Assembly (NCBI RefSeq): GCF_009711055.1
Contig: NZ_WMJY01000010.1
Span: forward strand, 1 to 64,000
Reading direction: 5' to 3'
Origin: Myroides pelagicus
GTDB lineage: Bacteria; Bacteroidota; Bacteroidia; Flavobacteriales; Flavobacteriaceae
DNA: 64,000 nt
Shown here: one piece after another, positions 9,255 to 18,679 of the stretch
How positions within the stretch are numbered: position 1 is the stretch's first letter
Layout: every line of letters starts with the position of its first letter
Program-made: the position numbers and the translations under genes
Notes under the pieces: generated by a model
What the model saw: the letters and a program-made list of their open reading frames with translations, nothing else
Databases searched by the model: none
Told to the model about the DNA's origin: nothing

Positions 9255-11684
9255 ATGATTGGTAATTGGTTTAAGTTGTATTTAAGACATTTTTGGAAGA
9301 ATAGGTTCTTTTCGATCTTAAACATGTTAGGATTGTCCATGGGGATTACAGCACTGATTTTGGTGTTAATGTATTGGAAATACGAACACAGTTACAATCA
9401 GTGGAACCCTTATAAAGACAGAGTTTTTGAAGTATACAATGCGGGTTTTGACGATGGTGGGTTAAATCCATGGATGCCAGCTCCAATGGCTAACCAATTA
9501 GATCAGCTATCAGATGTTATAGAAAGTTATACGTTTTTATGGAATTTCACAAAGAGTAAGAGTATTACAATTGGAAATAGACAAGACTTTGTTTACAATT
9601 TAGCAGACCATCAAGCATCCTATCTTGATATGTTTCCTTTTCCTGCAATATATGGGACGATTAAAGACTATCAAGATAATAAGTTAGATGCTATTGCACT
9701 AGAACGCAAACAAGCAGAACGCTTGTTTGGTGTAGGAGTTGATCCTGTTGGAGAAGAGGTGATTTTAGATGGAGGGAAGCATGTAATCGTCAGATTAGTT
9801 TATGAGGTTCCTGGACCTACTTCAAATGCGCCAGATGCTTTCGTATCGTATAGTGGTGAACAAACGATTGTTGATAAAATTAATGTATGGAATGATCATA
9901 ATTATAATATTCTAATAAAGCTAAAGCAAGGTATTTTACTATCAGATGTTAAAACTAGAATTATAAATACACTCTATCAACCTTTTTTAGAAGCGTACGC
10001 AAAACATGAAGGGATAACTGAAGATGAGTATAGAGCGAAGTATATGCAGGAAGATAGGTATGTGTTCTTTGATTTAGAGCATGCATATTTGAATCCCAAG
10101 TCAGAAATATATGGTAGCGGAGAGCATACTCAAAAGATATTGACAAGTATGTTGGTGGTAGCTGTGCTGTTATTGTTTTTATCTATATTGAATACCTTAA
10201 ATTTGACAATGGTTCAATACTTCAAACGTGCGAAAGAAGTTGGAGTACGCAAAGTATTAGGAGCAGAAAAGGGTAATTTAATTGTTCAGTTTGTTTTTGA
10301 GTCTGTGCTTACGACAGTACTTTCATTTGTGCTTGCCCTTTTTTTAATTGAATTATTACTGCCATATTTTAATTTATTAGTTGACCAAACGTTGGTTTTT
10401 TATATAGGAGATTTTGTCTTCTTATTCATTGGTATATTAATAAGTATAATTGTTTTAGCGGCAATATTACCTGGTTTATTTGTGGTTTCTTTTAATACAT
10501 TGACAGTCTTAAAGGGGAATTTTGTGCGCAGTAAGTCAGGTGTAGTAGTGCGCAGTACATTGTTGGTATTCCAATTTGTTATTGCTTTTTTCTTCTTGAC
10601 AATAGCATTATTTATGAATAAACAGATTACGTATCTCATAAATCAAAATCTTGGGTTTAAAGGCGATCAAATCGTTAATATTAGCTATCACTTGTCGGGT
10701 ATACAAAATAACTACGAAGTATTCAATGATTTTAAAGAAGACCTTTTGAAAATCAAAGGAGTAGAAGGAGTAACTGCGCATTCACTACGCATTGGTCAAG
10801 AAGAAGGAAGCTCTTCTACCAATCGAATTGGAGAGGTTTCTCTTCATAGTGGAAATATCATTGTAGATTCTGACTTTATTAATCTCATGGGAATTCAATT
10901 AAAGGGAGGAAGGTTTTTTGATCCAAAATTAAAATCAGAAGGAGAGAATAAAGTGTTAGTTAATGAAACATTTGAAAGAGCATTTGATTTTAAAGAAGGA
11001 GTAATTGGCAAGAAAATACAGTGGAATGGTAAGTATTTTGAGATTATTGGAGTAGTTCGAGATTTTAACATGAAAGGATTTACGGTAAATTCAACTCCGC
11101 AAACTTATTTTATGGGGAATGCTGCATCTTGGTTTCATTATTTATTAAGTACTGTTTCCGTTAAGATTAGTAGAGATGATGTACAAGGTACATTAGTAAG
11201 AATTGAAGATTTTTGGAAAGACCGTGTCGAACCTGTTTACCCAATGAAATATGCCTTTGTTAATGAACAGTTTGCCGATACTTATCGCAAGTCCGTTTAT
11301 CAAAAAACATTGTTTATGGTATTGATGGGAGTGTCAGTTTTTACTGCGTTACTTGGATTACTTGCCATAGTATCTTTCAGTATTGAGAACAGATTGAAAG
11401 AGGTAGCGATTCGCAAAGTAATGGGAGCAGAGGGGAAGAGTTTGATCGTAAATCTTTCTGGTAAGTTTATTATTTATTGTACACTAGGTTTTTGTATTTC
11501 AGTTTTTCCAGTGTATTATGCTGTTCAACTATGGCTGGAAGACTTTGTGTATCGTATAGAGGTTGGTGTACTACCTTTTATTCTAGCGTTTATTATTTTG
11601 TTGTTTTTGTCTGTTCTTTTAGTAGTTTGGAAATCGTGGCTAGCGACACGTATTAATGTTTTAACCTATATTAATTATGAATAA
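9255..11684 (+). CDS. FtsX-fold ABC permease (MacB-like), second copy
   Basis: This 809-residue protein repeats the arrangement of the permease at 5912: a helix at about 19-41, a periplasmic domain, an FtsX block (about 295-420), a second periplasmic domain and a last FtsX block (about 695-800). Coupling motifs are VGVRKVLGAEK and EVAIRKVMGAE. The start at 9255 is an ATG with the typical MIGNWFKLYLRHFWKN opening, which matches MLKNWLKIYWYQT in the first copy. The TolC-like gene overlaps its last 8 bases, which suggests translational coupling. It probably pairs with the first permease on a single ATPase. Confidence 0.9.
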   Translation: MIGNWFKLYLRHFWKNRFFSILNMLGLSMGITALILVLMYWKYEHSYNQWNPYKDRVFEVYNAGFDDGGLNPWMPAPMANQLDQLSDVIESYTFLWNFTKSKSITIGNRQDFVYNLADHQASYLDMFPFPAIYGTIKDYQDNKLDAIALERKQAERLFGVGVDPVGEEVILDGGKHVIVRLVYEVPGPTSNAPDAFVSYSGEQTIVDKINVWNDHNYNILIKLKQGILLSDVKTRIINTLYQPFLEAYAKHEGITEDEYRAKYMQEDRYVFFDLEHAYLNPKSEIYGSGEHTQKILTSMLVVAVLLLFLSILNTLNLTMVQYFKRAKEVGVRKVLGAEKGNLIVQFVFESVLTTVLSFVLALFLIELLLPYFNLLVDQTLVFYIGDFVFLFIGILISIIVLAAILPGLFVVSFNTLTVLKGNFVRSKSGVVVRSTLLVFQFVIAFFFLTIALFMNKQITYLINQNLGFKGDQIVNISYHLSGIQNNYEVFNDFKEDLLKIKGVEGVTAHSLRIGQEEGSSSTNRIGEVSLHSGNIIVDSDFINLMGIQLKGGRFFDPKLKSEGENKVLVNETFERAFDFKEGVIGKKIQWNGKYFEIIGVVRDFNMKGFTVNSTPQTYFMGNAASWFHYLLSTVSVKISRDDVQGTLVRIEDFWKDRVEPVYPMKYAFVNEQFADTYRKSVYQKTLFMVLMGVSVFTALLGLLAIVSFSIENRLKEVAIRKVMGAEGKSLIVNLSGKFIIYCTLGFCISVFPVYYAVQLWLEDFVYRIEVGVLPFILAFIILLFLSVLLVVWKSWLATRINVLTYINYE

Positions 11685-12972
11685 AGTAGTTTGTTTTTTA
11701 CTGTTGTTATTATCTATAGTTTCTGTGTCAGCACAAGAACAATGGGACTTAGCTTACTGTGTTAAATTAGGGAAGGAGAATAGTTATAAAGTTATGGTGG
11801 CTGCTATGGAAAAACAGGTTGCTGAACGTCAAAAGCAAAGTGTAGTGTCTTATTATATACCCAATGTGTCTTTGAATGGAGGTCAGAATTATAATTTTGG
11901 TTCGGCGATTGACCCAACGACGAATACTAGGGTAAGTTCAAATATCGCAACTACTCAATTGTCTTTAGATGCGAGTGTTGATTTGTTTAATTGGTCAAAT
12001 GTTATTAGTTATCAATTGGATCAATTAGCTGTGAGTATGGCTGAGCTTTCAGAAAAAGAGGTTTGGTTTTATTATCAAAATACTATACTTAGTTCTTTTT
12101 TCGATATTGTTGGTTTGCAAGAATATTTAGAAATTCAGCAAGAGCAATTAAGAAATAGTGAAGCGAATTATAATCGTGTGCTCAAAGAAGTAGAGGCAGG
12201 GGCAAAGCCGAAAAGTGATTTATATGATATTGAATATATCTATAATAGCGAGAAGATTTCAATTGAAGTTACAGAAAATAGTTTAGATAATAAAAAGCTT
12301 CAGTTTATTCATTTACTCAATATAGATACCCGTGAACTAGGTGGTTTTGAGCTGGTGAATAAAGAGGAGTCTATGGAACTTTTTACCGATTATACATTTA
12401 ATCCTCTACTTGAAAAGTTGCGTTTGCAGAATAGTGTTTTGTATAAGGATAAACAACAATTGAAAGCACAAAACTTACCTCGATTAACTGCTAGTTATCA
12501 GTATGGCTCGTTTTATTCTAAGCCTTTTAACTCAGTTGTAGAAACACAAGTTTATGCCTTTTCTAAGCAGTTGGGAGACAACAAAAGTCACTTCGTAGGG
12601 ATTCGCTTGAGTATCCCTGTTTTTCAAGGAGGAATAGTATATCGAAACGTGAGAAAGAAAAATGTTGAAATTAATCTTAATAGTTTGAAAATAAAGGAAA
12701 AAGAGACAGAGCTTAGTAATGAGAATGTACAGTTGGAGCAAGAGATTAATCAGCTAAATAGGTTAAAGGATAAACTAAAGAAAAACATCGAAATGTCTAG
12801 TAAATCTTTTGTTACTACTCAGGTTAAATATGAAAATGGTAAGGTTGATATTTTCTCGTTTAATGCAGCGAAAAATCAACTGTTAAATGCTCAGTATGCA
12901 TTGATTAAAAACAGTCTTAGCCGTCAGTTTTTAGAGAAAAAATTACAGCTAAACAATAGTAATACACTCTGA
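11677..12972 (+). CDS. TolC-family outer-membrane efflux protein
   Basis: The protein (431 residues) has a signal peptide (about 1-19, VSVSAQE) and two halves of long amphipathic helices interrupted by beta strands, the OEP/TolC pattern. It would form the outer-membrane channel that receives the adaptor encoded at 3201, completing a tripartite pump. It is the last gene of the operon and overlaps the second permease gene by 8 bases. The heptad-rich segments near 170-190 and 320-380 are the tunnel-forming helices. No outer-membrane lipidation cysteine is present. Confidence 0.9.
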   Translation: MNKVVCFLLLLLSIVSVSAQEQWDLAYCVKLGKENSYKVMVAAMEKQVAERQKQSVVSYYIPNVSLNGGQNYNFGSAIDPTTNTRVSSNIATTQLSLDASVDLFNWSNVISYQLDQLAVSMAELSEKEVWFYYQNTILSSFFDIVGLQEYLEIQQEQLRNSEANYNRVLKEVEAGAKPKSDLYDIEYIYNSEKISIEVTENSLDNKKLQFIHLLNIDTRELGGFELVNKEESMELFTDYTFNPLLEKLRLQNSVLYKDKQQLKAQNLPRLTASYQYGSFYSKPFNSVVETQVYAFSKQLGDNKSHFVGIRLSIPVFQGGIVYRNVRKKNVEINLNSLKIKEKETELSNENVQLEQEINQLNRLKDKLKKNIEMSSKSFVTTQVKYENGKVDIFSFNAAKNQLLNAQYALIKNSLSRQFLEKKLQLNNSNTL

Positions 12973-13036
12973 TACTGAGTTTCTAGTGTAATTTCTATTT
13001 AGAATATATTAACACAAAAATCTCAATATTTCCTAT

Positions 13037-13044
13037 TATCTTTG
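13037..13044 (+). promoter_or_regulatory. -7 promoter element ahead of mrp
   Basis: TATCTTTG fits the Bacteroidota -7 consensus TAnnTTTG exactly and is followed by C, as is usual. It lies 47 bases before the mrp start. No convincing -33 TTTG was found. Confidence 0.55.
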
Positions 13045-13090
13045 CATATAAGCGTTGTCATATTAATTTATTGAAAACTAATCTTATATA

Positions 13091-14221
13091 ATGAAATTAG
13101 AGAGAAAAGAAATTCTTAAAGCATTAGAAACAATTACTATTGCTGGAGAAGGTAAAAATATGGTAGAGAGCGGTGCAGTAGCTAATGTAATGACTTTTGG
13201 AGATGAAGTTGTTGTTGATTTAGTTTTAACTACACCAGCATTACATATCAAAAAAAGAGCTGAAGTAGATGTGATGAAGGCAATTCACGATCACGTATAT
13301 GAAAAGGCTAAAGTAAAAGTAAATATCAAAATAGAATCGCCAGAAAAACCAGAAATAAAAGGTAAGGCTATTCCTGGTATTAAGAATATTGTTGCTGTTT
13401 CTTCTGGAAAAGGAGGGGTAGGTAAATCTACAGTTACTGCAAATCTTGCAGCTACATTAGCAAATATGGGCTTTAATGTGGGAGTTTTAGATGCAGATAT
13501 CTATGGACCTTCAATGCCTATCATGTTTGATGTAGAGAATGCTAGACCTATATCTGTTGAGGTTGATGGTCGATCTAAAATGAAACCAATTAGTGCTTAT
13601 GGAGTGGAAATCTTATCTATTGGATTCTTCACAAAAGGGGATCAAGCAATTATTTGGCGTGGACCTATGGCGTCAAAAGCATTGAATCAAATGATTTTTG
13701 ATGCAGATTGGGGAGAGTTAGATTTCTTATTAATTGACTTACCTCCTGGTACGGGAGATATCCACTTATCAATTATGCAATCGTTGCCAATCACTGGAGC
13801 TGTAGTTGTTTCTACACCTCAAGCAGTAGCTCTTGCAGATGCAAAAAAGGGGGTGTCTATGTTTATGTCTGAAAGTATCAACGTTCCTGTATTAGGTATT
13901 GTTGAAAATATGGCTTATTTTACACCTGCAGAATTACCAAACAATAAGTATTACATCTTTGGAGAGAATGGTGCTCGTAATTTAGCACAGGATTTAGATG
14001 TTCCTTTCTTGGGAGAGGTACCAATTGTTCAGAGTATTCGTGAGGCTGGTGACTACGGTCGTCCTGCTGCTTTACAAAATGATACTGTTGTGTCTGAGGT
14101 ATTCGAGCAAGTTACTAGAAATATTGTAGAGCAAGTAGTAAAGCGAAATGATACATTGCCTCCAACTGAAGCAATTAAAATTACTACAATGGCTGGTTGT
14201 TCAGCTACAAATAAAAACTAA
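13091..14221 (+). CDS. mrp: Mrp/ApbC P-loop iron-sulfur carrier ATPase
   Basis: The protein (376 residues) carries an N-terminal MIP18/DUF59 domain (about 5-75) and a deviant Walker A GKGGVGKST at 106-114, followed by the ParA/MinD-like core with DADIYGPSMP and LIDLPPGTGD. Such proteins bind and transfer [4Fe-4S] clusters to target enzymes. The CPHCG pair seen after ENMxYF in many Mrp proteins is replaced here by TPAELPNNKYYIFG, so cluster binding must use other residues. One candidate is the Cys in the C-terminal AGCSATNKN. A NifU-type scaffold gene follows after 20 bases, which supports a role in cluster assembly. Confidence 0.93.
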   Translation: MKLERKEILKALETITIAGEGKNMVESGAVANVMTFGDEVVVDLVLTTPALHIKKRAEVDVMKAIHDHVYEKAKVKVNIKIESPEKPEIKGKAIPGIKNIVAVSSGKGGVGKSTVTANLAATLANMGFNVGVLDADIYGPSMPIMFDVENARPISVEVDGRSKMKPISAYGVEILSIGFFTKGDQAIIWRGPMASKALNQMIFDADWGELDFLLIDLPPGTGDIHLSIMQSLPITGAVVVSTPQAVALADAKKGVSMFMSESINVPVLGIVENMAYFTPAELPNNKYYIFGENGARNLAQDLDVPFLGEVPIVQSIREAGDYGRPAALQNDTVVSEVFEQVTRNIVEQVVKRNDTLPPTEAIKITTMAGCSATNKN

Positions 14222-14241
14222 AAAAAAATCAATCAAAAAAT

Positions 14242-14481
14242 ATGGCATCAGAAACTATAAGAGAGAATGTAATCAAGGCGTTAGATGAAATACGTCCATT
14301 TTTACAAACAGACGGTGGGGACATCACTTTAATTGATATTGTTGAAGATAAGCATGTTCACGTTCGTTTAGAAGGTGCTTGTACAGCTTGCAGCGTTAAT
14401 CAAATGACGCTAAGTGCTGGTGTTGAGACTACCGTCAAAAAATACGCACCAGAGATAGAATCTGTAGTTAATGTCGGATAA
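14242..14481 (+). CDS. NifU C-terminal-domain iron-sulfur scaffold
   Basis: This 79-residue protein is a stand-alone NifU C-terminal (Nfu) domain with the cluster-binding pair C47-x2-C50 in EGACTACSVN. It probably assembles a cluster at a dimer interface and hands it to Mrp, whose gene lies 20 bases upstream. The two genes are likely one transcript, ended by the hairpin at 14489-14543. The family is well known and the motif complete. Confidence 0.93.
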   Translation: MASETIRENVIKALDEIRPFLQTDGGDITLIDIVEDKHVHVRLEGACTACSVNQMTLSAGVETTVKKYAPEIESVVNVG

Positions 14482-14488
14482 TAATACA

Positions 14489-14545
14489 AAAAGTCAATCA
14501 ATTTAAAGGACATTTGTGGTGTTTTTTGAAATTGATTGACTTTTA
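14489..14545 (+). terminator. Long-loop terminator after the nifU-like gene
   Basis: AAAGTCAATCAATTT (from 14489) pairs with AAATTGATTGACTTT (to about 14542), leaving a loop of about 25 bases and a following T-rich tail. Confidence 0.65.
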
Positions 14546-14600
14546 TCATTTCTATTAATTAAAGCAAAGGTGATCTTTGCATAAAAGTAAACACTACATC

Positions 14601-15653
14601 ATGATCGAGACTGATATAATTATTATTGGAGCAGGGCCAACGGGGCTCTTCGCTGTATTCGAAGCAGGGCTTCTAAAATTAAAATGTCACTTAATTGACG
14701 GATTACCACAACCAGGAGGACAGTTGACTGAGTTGTATCCTAAGAAGCCAATTTTTGACATTCCTGGTTATCCATCTGTAGGAGCAAGTGAACTTATTGA
14801 TAACCTAATGGAGCAAATTAAACAGTTTCAACCAGGTTTTACATTGAATGAGGTTGCTGAGCAAATAGAAAAATTAGAAGATGGTACTTTTATTGTAACT
14901 ACAAATAAAGGAACGAAACACCACGGTAAAGCTGTAGCTATAGCGGGAGGTTTAGGTTCTTTTGAACCGCGCAAACCTGTACTTGAAAATTTAGCGTTCT
15001 ACGAAGATAAAGGAGTGGAATACTTCGTTAAGAATCCAGAAATGTTTGCTGGTAAAAAAGTCGTTATTGCAGGTGGAGGTGACTCTGCATTAGATTGGAG
15101 TATTTATTTGGCAGAATTGGCTGCTGAAGTTCACTTAGTGCATAGACGTAATGAATTTAGAGGTGCTTTGGATTCTGTTGAGAAGGTTCAAGTATTGAAA
15201 AACCAGGGTAAAATAAATCTAATTACACCTGCTGAGATTGTTGAGTTAAAAGGGGCAGATCAGTTAGAAGCTGTTGTTGTTGAAAGAGAAGGGGTAAAAG
15301 AGGAGATCGTTTGTGATCACTTTATTCCGTTGTTCGGATTAACACCTAAATTAGGGCCGATTGCTAATTGGGGATTAGAGATTGAGAAAAACGCAATCAA
15401 AGTAAATAACGCTTTAGATTATCAGACTAATATTTCTGGTATTTATGCTATTGGAGATGTTAATACTTACCCTGGTAAGTTGAAGTTGATTTTGTGTGGT
15501 TTCCACGAAGCGACTTTAATGTGTCAAAGTGTATATAATACACTTAATCCTGGTAAGAAGTTTGTTCTGAAATATACAACTGTATCAGGTATTAATGGTT
15601 TTGATGGTTCTCGTAAAGAAGCAGAAAAAGCAGTAGTAAAATCAATTGACTAA
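14601..15653 (+). CDS. Ferredoxin/flavodoxin-NADP+ reductase (YumC/TrxR type)
   Basis: The protein (350 residues) is a flavoprotein of the thioredoxin-reductase fold without the redox CxxC. It has the FAD motif GAGPTG near residues 9-14, an NAD(P) motif AGGGDSALDW in the middle and the C-terminal FAD motif AIGDV. It transfers electrons between NADPH and ferredoxin. A TTG at 14577 would add 8 residues, but it overlaps a TGATCTTTGC promoter-like element and is not conserved in this family, so the ATG at 14601 is preferred. The ferredoxin gene starts 2 bases after the stop, a clear reductase-substrate pair. Confidence 0.92.
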   Translation: MIETDIIIIGAGPTGLFAVFEAGLLKLKCHLIDGLPQPGGQLTELYPKKPIFDIPGYPSVGASELIDNLMEQIKQFQPGFTLNEVAEQIEKLEDGTFIVTTNKGTKHHGKAVAIAGGLGSFEPRKPVLENLAFYEDKGVEYFVKNPEMFAGKKVVIAGGGDSALDWSIYLAELAAEVHLVHRRNEFRGALDSVEKVQVLKNQGKINLITPAEIVELKGADQLEAVVVEREGVKEEIVCDHFIPLFGLTPKLGPIANWGLEIEKNAIKVNNALDYQTNISGIYAIGDVNTYPGKLKLILCGFHEATLMCQSVYNTLNPGKKFVLKYTTVSGINGFDGSRKEAEKAVVKSID

Positions 15654-15655
15654 TT

Positions 15656-15994
15656 ATGGCTGAAGATATTAAAATAACGATTATTGACCGTGAAGGAGAA
15701 ACGCATATTGTAGATGCTCCAACGGATATGGGAATGAATGTTATGGAGGTTGTACGCGCGTATGAACTAGCACCAGAAGGGACAATAGGTATTTGTGGTG
15801 GTATGGCAATGTGTGCTTCTTGTCAGTGTTATGTTTTGAATGCTGATGAGATAGAACTACCAGAGATGAATCCAGATGAAGAAGCAATGCTTTCTGAAGC
15901 ATTTCATGTAAAAGATAATAGTCGTTTAGGTTGTCAGATACATATTGATCCAAGTTTAGAAGGACTGAAAGTACAATTAGCTCCAGAGAGTTAA
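15656..15994 (+). CDS. [2Fe-2S] ferredoxin, adrenodoxin type
   Basis: The 112-residue protein has the C-x5-C-x2-C...C ligand set of adrenodoxin/Isc-type ferredoxins: C47, C53, C56 and C93. C58 is an extra cysteine in CASCQC. Its gene is directly coupled (2 bases) to the reductase gene. Together with the upstream Mrp and NifU-type genes it suggests electron supply for iron-sulfur cluster assembly or for a mono-oxygenase-like partner elsewhere. Confidence 0.93.
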   Translation: MAEDIKITIIDREGETHIVDAPTDMGMNVMEVVRAYELAPEGTIGICGGMAMCASCQCYVLNADEIELPEMNPDEEAMLSEAFHVKDNSRLGCQIHIDPSLEGLKVQLAPES

Positions 15995-16019
15995 TTATAA
16001 TGTGACTTTTAATACATAC

Positions 16020-16053
16020 AAAAAAGGTTTGACAATTGTCAAACCTTTTTTCT
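16020..16053 (+). terminator. Terminator of the ferredoxin operon
   Basis: AAAGGTTTGACAATTGTCAAACCTTT is a self-complementary hairpin flanked by A- and T-runs, so it can act on both strands. Confidence 0.85.
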
Positions 16054-16091
16054 TTGACTTAACTAAGTCAAAGAAATACAATAGTTAAAAT

Positions 16092-16130
16092 AAAAAAAGC
16101 TCCTATTAGTAAATTGATAGGAGCTTTTTT
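16092..16130 (-). terminator. Terminator of the dedA-like gene
   Basis: The stem AGCTCCTAT/ATAGGAGCT has flanking A7 and T6 runs and lies just beyond the minus-strand stop at 16146. Confidence 0.85.
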
Positions 16131-16145
16131 GTATAGATCATTATA

Positions 16146-16859
16146 TTAGTTTACATCATCTACGTCTGTTTGATTAGCAGCTTGTTTCTTTCCTTTGCTC
16201 TTTACTAATTTAATAACTACAGGTAAAGTAGTTGCTAAAACTAGGAATAATACAATGTACTCAATGTAGTGTTTTAAATTCACTCCATAGCTTTCTAGTA
16301 ACCATACTTGTAGGTAGTGCCCCGCAAATATCAATGAAGTTGCCCATAAGAAAGAACTGATCACGTTATAAAACATAAATCGCTTAAGATCCATGCGAAC
16401 AATTCCTGCGATTATCGGTGCAAACGTTCTTACTACAGGTATGAATCTTGCAAAGATAATTGCTCTTCCTCCATGTCTTTCGAAGAATACTTTTGATTCA
16501 TATAAGTACTTCTTTTTGTATATAAAGTTGTCTTTTACATTGTATAGGTAATTTCCACTTTTTGCTCCAAACCAATACCCAAAAGAGTTACCTAATATTC
16601 CAGCAAGGGCTACCAAGGTAGATAATAGGGCTACATTTAAGAAGTCGCTATCGATGTTGAAAAGCTCTTGCATTAGGGCTGTACTATATATTCCTGATAG
16701 GAATAGTAAGCTGTCTCCTGGTAAAAAGAAACCTGCAAATAAACCTGTTTCAGCAAATACAATGAATAATACTACGTATATACCAATTGAGTGTCCCGCT
16801 ATCTGTAGGTTTATATAGAATTCTGGGTTAATGAGTTGAGAAATATGAAATTCTTCCAT
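16146..16859 (-). CDS. DedA-family membrane protein
   Basis: The 237-residue membrane protein has the DedA/SNARE-associated (VTT) domain: a re-entrant FAETGLFAGFFLPGDSLLF near residues 34-53, the arginine motif FARFIPVVRTFAPIIAG near 135-155, and several further helices. DedA proteins are undecaprenyl-phosphate or lipid flippases linked to envelope integrity. The C-terminal tail is short and Lys/Asp-rich. The gene lies 23 bases after the symporter gene on the same strand, so they may be co-transcribed. The precise substrate is not evident. Confidence 0.9.
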   Translation of the reverse strand: MEEFHISQLINPEFYINLQIAGHSIGIYVVLFIVFAETGLFAGFFLPGDSLLFLSGIYSTALMQELFNIDSDFLNVALLSTLVALAGILGNSFGYWFGAKSGNYLYNVKDNFIYKKKYLYESKVFFERHGGRAIIFARFIPVVRTFAPIIAGIVRMDLKRFMFYNVISSFLWATSLIFAGHYLQVWLLESYGVNLKHYIEYIVLFLVLATTLPVVIKLVKSKGKKQAANQTDVDDVN

Positions 16860-16882
16860 AGTGTTTTTATCGTTTGTTTGTT

Positions 16883-18115
16883 TTATTCGTGTTCGTTTTG
16901 TGTTTCAAATTTATCAATTGCAGCTGTTGATAATCCATTACCCAAAACGTTTGTCATACTTCTTCCCATATCACAGAAGTGATCAATAGGTAGAATTAAA
17001 GCAATCCCTTCAGGAGGAATATTAAACATTGCACATGTTGCTACAATTACAATTAGCGATGCTCTTGGTACGCCTGCTACTCCTTTACTTGTAACCATTA
17101 ATACTAATAGCATAGCAATTTGACTACCTAAAGACATTTCAACTTCGTATATCTGAGCAATAAATATACTGGCAAATGTCAAGTACATCATACTTCCATC
17201 TAAATTGAAAGAGTAGCCCAAAGGTAAAACAAATGAAACTACTTTTGGAGAACAACCGTATTCTTTTAAGTTTTCTACTAATTTAGGGAATACAGCTTCA
17301 CTACTAGTTGTTGAAAAGGCAATTAATAGTGGTTCTTTTATTGCTTTTAATAAGCGCCATACGTCTTTGCCTAAGAATAAATATCCAACGAAGATTAAGA
17401 CAATCCACAAGGCAATTAAACCTCCTGCAAAGGCTAATAGATACTTTCCGTAAACTAAGAAGATTGATAATCCATTTAATGCAACTACACCAGCAATTGC
17501 TCCTAGTACTCCTAGTGGTGCTGTCCACATGACATAAGTTACCATCTTTAAGACTACCTCAGATATCTTGTCAAATAGAGTGATGATTTGATTTCCTTTC
17601 TCACCAAGTGTTGTTAGTGCTATACCAAAGAATACTGCGAAAACGACAATTTGGAGGATTTCATTATGAGTAAAGGCTTCAAATACACTTTGAGGAATAA
17701 GGTGTTCTATAAAGGACTTTAGGCTTAATGCGTCTGTCTTAGATACTAGATCACCTGCGTCCTGCATATTTTCTAAATCAAACTTGGCATTTACTCCAGG
17801 TTTGAAGAAGTTTACAAATGCGAGTCCAATGGCTAAAGATATGAATGAAGCTGTGATAAACCATGTCATGGCTTTTACTCCTACGCGTCCAACCATTTTC
17901 ATATCTCCCATTTTCGCGATTCCAACTACGAGCGTTGTGAATACTAATGGTGCGATGATCATTTGGATTAAACGGATAAAGATTGTCCCAAGTAAACGAA
18001 TGTTACTTGCAAAGACTTCTTTGTACATTGGAAACTGATAAAATACGGCACAACCTAGTAGTACACCAATAACTAAAGCAATAATAATTGCGATAAAAAG
18101 TTTGTTGTTTTTCAT
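16883..18115 (-). CDS. Dicarboxylate/amino acid:cation symporter (DAACS)
   Basis: The protein (410 residues) is a GltP/DctA-type sodium or proton symporter with eight membrane helices and two hairpins. Visible motifs are the serine-rich hairpin STTSSEAVFPKL, the NLDGSMMY helix-7 motif (NMDGT-like) and the C-terminal substrate region IDHFCDMGRSMTNVLGN. It should import glutamate, aspartate or C4-dicarboxylates. Asp and Arg in DMGRS, the residues that bind the side-chain carboxylate, are present. A second, more distant member is encoded at 60509. Confidence 0.9.
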   Translation of the reverse strand: MKNNKLFIAIIIALVIGVLLGCAVFYQFPMYKEVFASNIRLLGTIFIRLIQMIIAPLVFTTLVVGIAKMGDMKMVGRVGVKAMTWFITASFISLAIGLAFVNFFKPGVNAKFDLENMQDAGDLVSKTDALSLKSFIEHLIPQSVFEAFTHNEILQIVVFAVFFGIALTTLGEKGNQIITLFDKISEVVLKMVTYVMWTAPLGVLGAIAGVVALNGLSIFLVYGKYLLAFAGGLIALWIVLIFVGYLFLGKDVWRLLKAIKEPLLIAFSTTSSEAVFPKLVENLKEYGCSPKVVSFVLPLGYSFNLDGSMMYLTFASIFIAQIYEVEMSLGSQIAMLLVLMVTSKGVAGVPRASLIVIVATCAMFNIPPEGIALILPIDHFCDMGRSMTNVLGNGLSTAAIDKFETQNEHE

Positions 18116-18679
18116 CTACAATAAAGATTTGTGCGTGAAAATAGTTATTTTTTTATTATAAATTTCTTTTTCACAAAAAAATAACTACGACGAATGAATA
18201 TTTATATACTATTCAAAAAACAGTAATGCTAATTTAGGAATGAATTATTCTCTAATAATTCGCGTCTATTGAACAGTTTGTTTTTTGATTGTTGGTTTTT
18301 GTAATTCCAAAACCTTGCCAATTTGTTATCCACTTAAAAATATTAATGTTTTTCTCACTTTTTTAGGTCTTTTTTTATTGTATTATTTTATTCAATTGAA
18401 TTTATTTGCTCAGAAGAGTTAAACATTGTCTTTTTTGGTAAAAGATATAGTCAAATTACTCACGCGATGAATTATAATTATCACGTATACTTTTTGATGT
18501 ACTATTGCTTTGTTTTTCTTGTGTTTAGAAGGGATAAGCTTCAGCATGAGGTAAGTAATCTATCTTTGATAATTCTCGTGATGTGTAATGTCATATTGTG
18601 TTGATACGCTTATTCTCTACTTAGAAGATTTGAGAATAAAATTAAAAGTTTAAATTTACGCTTTTATAAATCCCTAACA
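18116..18679. other. 564-base intergenic region without a supported gene
   Basis: This separates the symporter gene (leftward) from the S9 peptidase gene (rightward), so it must hold two promoters. TTTG at 18629-18632 and TAAATTTA at 18651-18658, 18 bases apart, resemble a -33/-7 pair for the peptidase gene. A 45-codon frame from 18468 has no recognisable features and is not called. The rest is AT-rich with no clear repeat. Confidence 0.45.

Noticed and set aside
14577..14600. TTG start for the ferredoxin reductase
   Set aside because: It overlaps a promoter-like TTTGC element and adds residues not typical of the family. ATG 14601 is better.
15741..15953. A 70-codon minus-strand frame inside the ferredoxin gene
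   Set aside because: It is entirely nested in a gene with full cluster ligands.
18468..18605. A 45-codon frame in the gap before the S9 peptidase gene
   Set aside because: It has no signal, motif or credible start context and lies in AT-rich promoter DNA.
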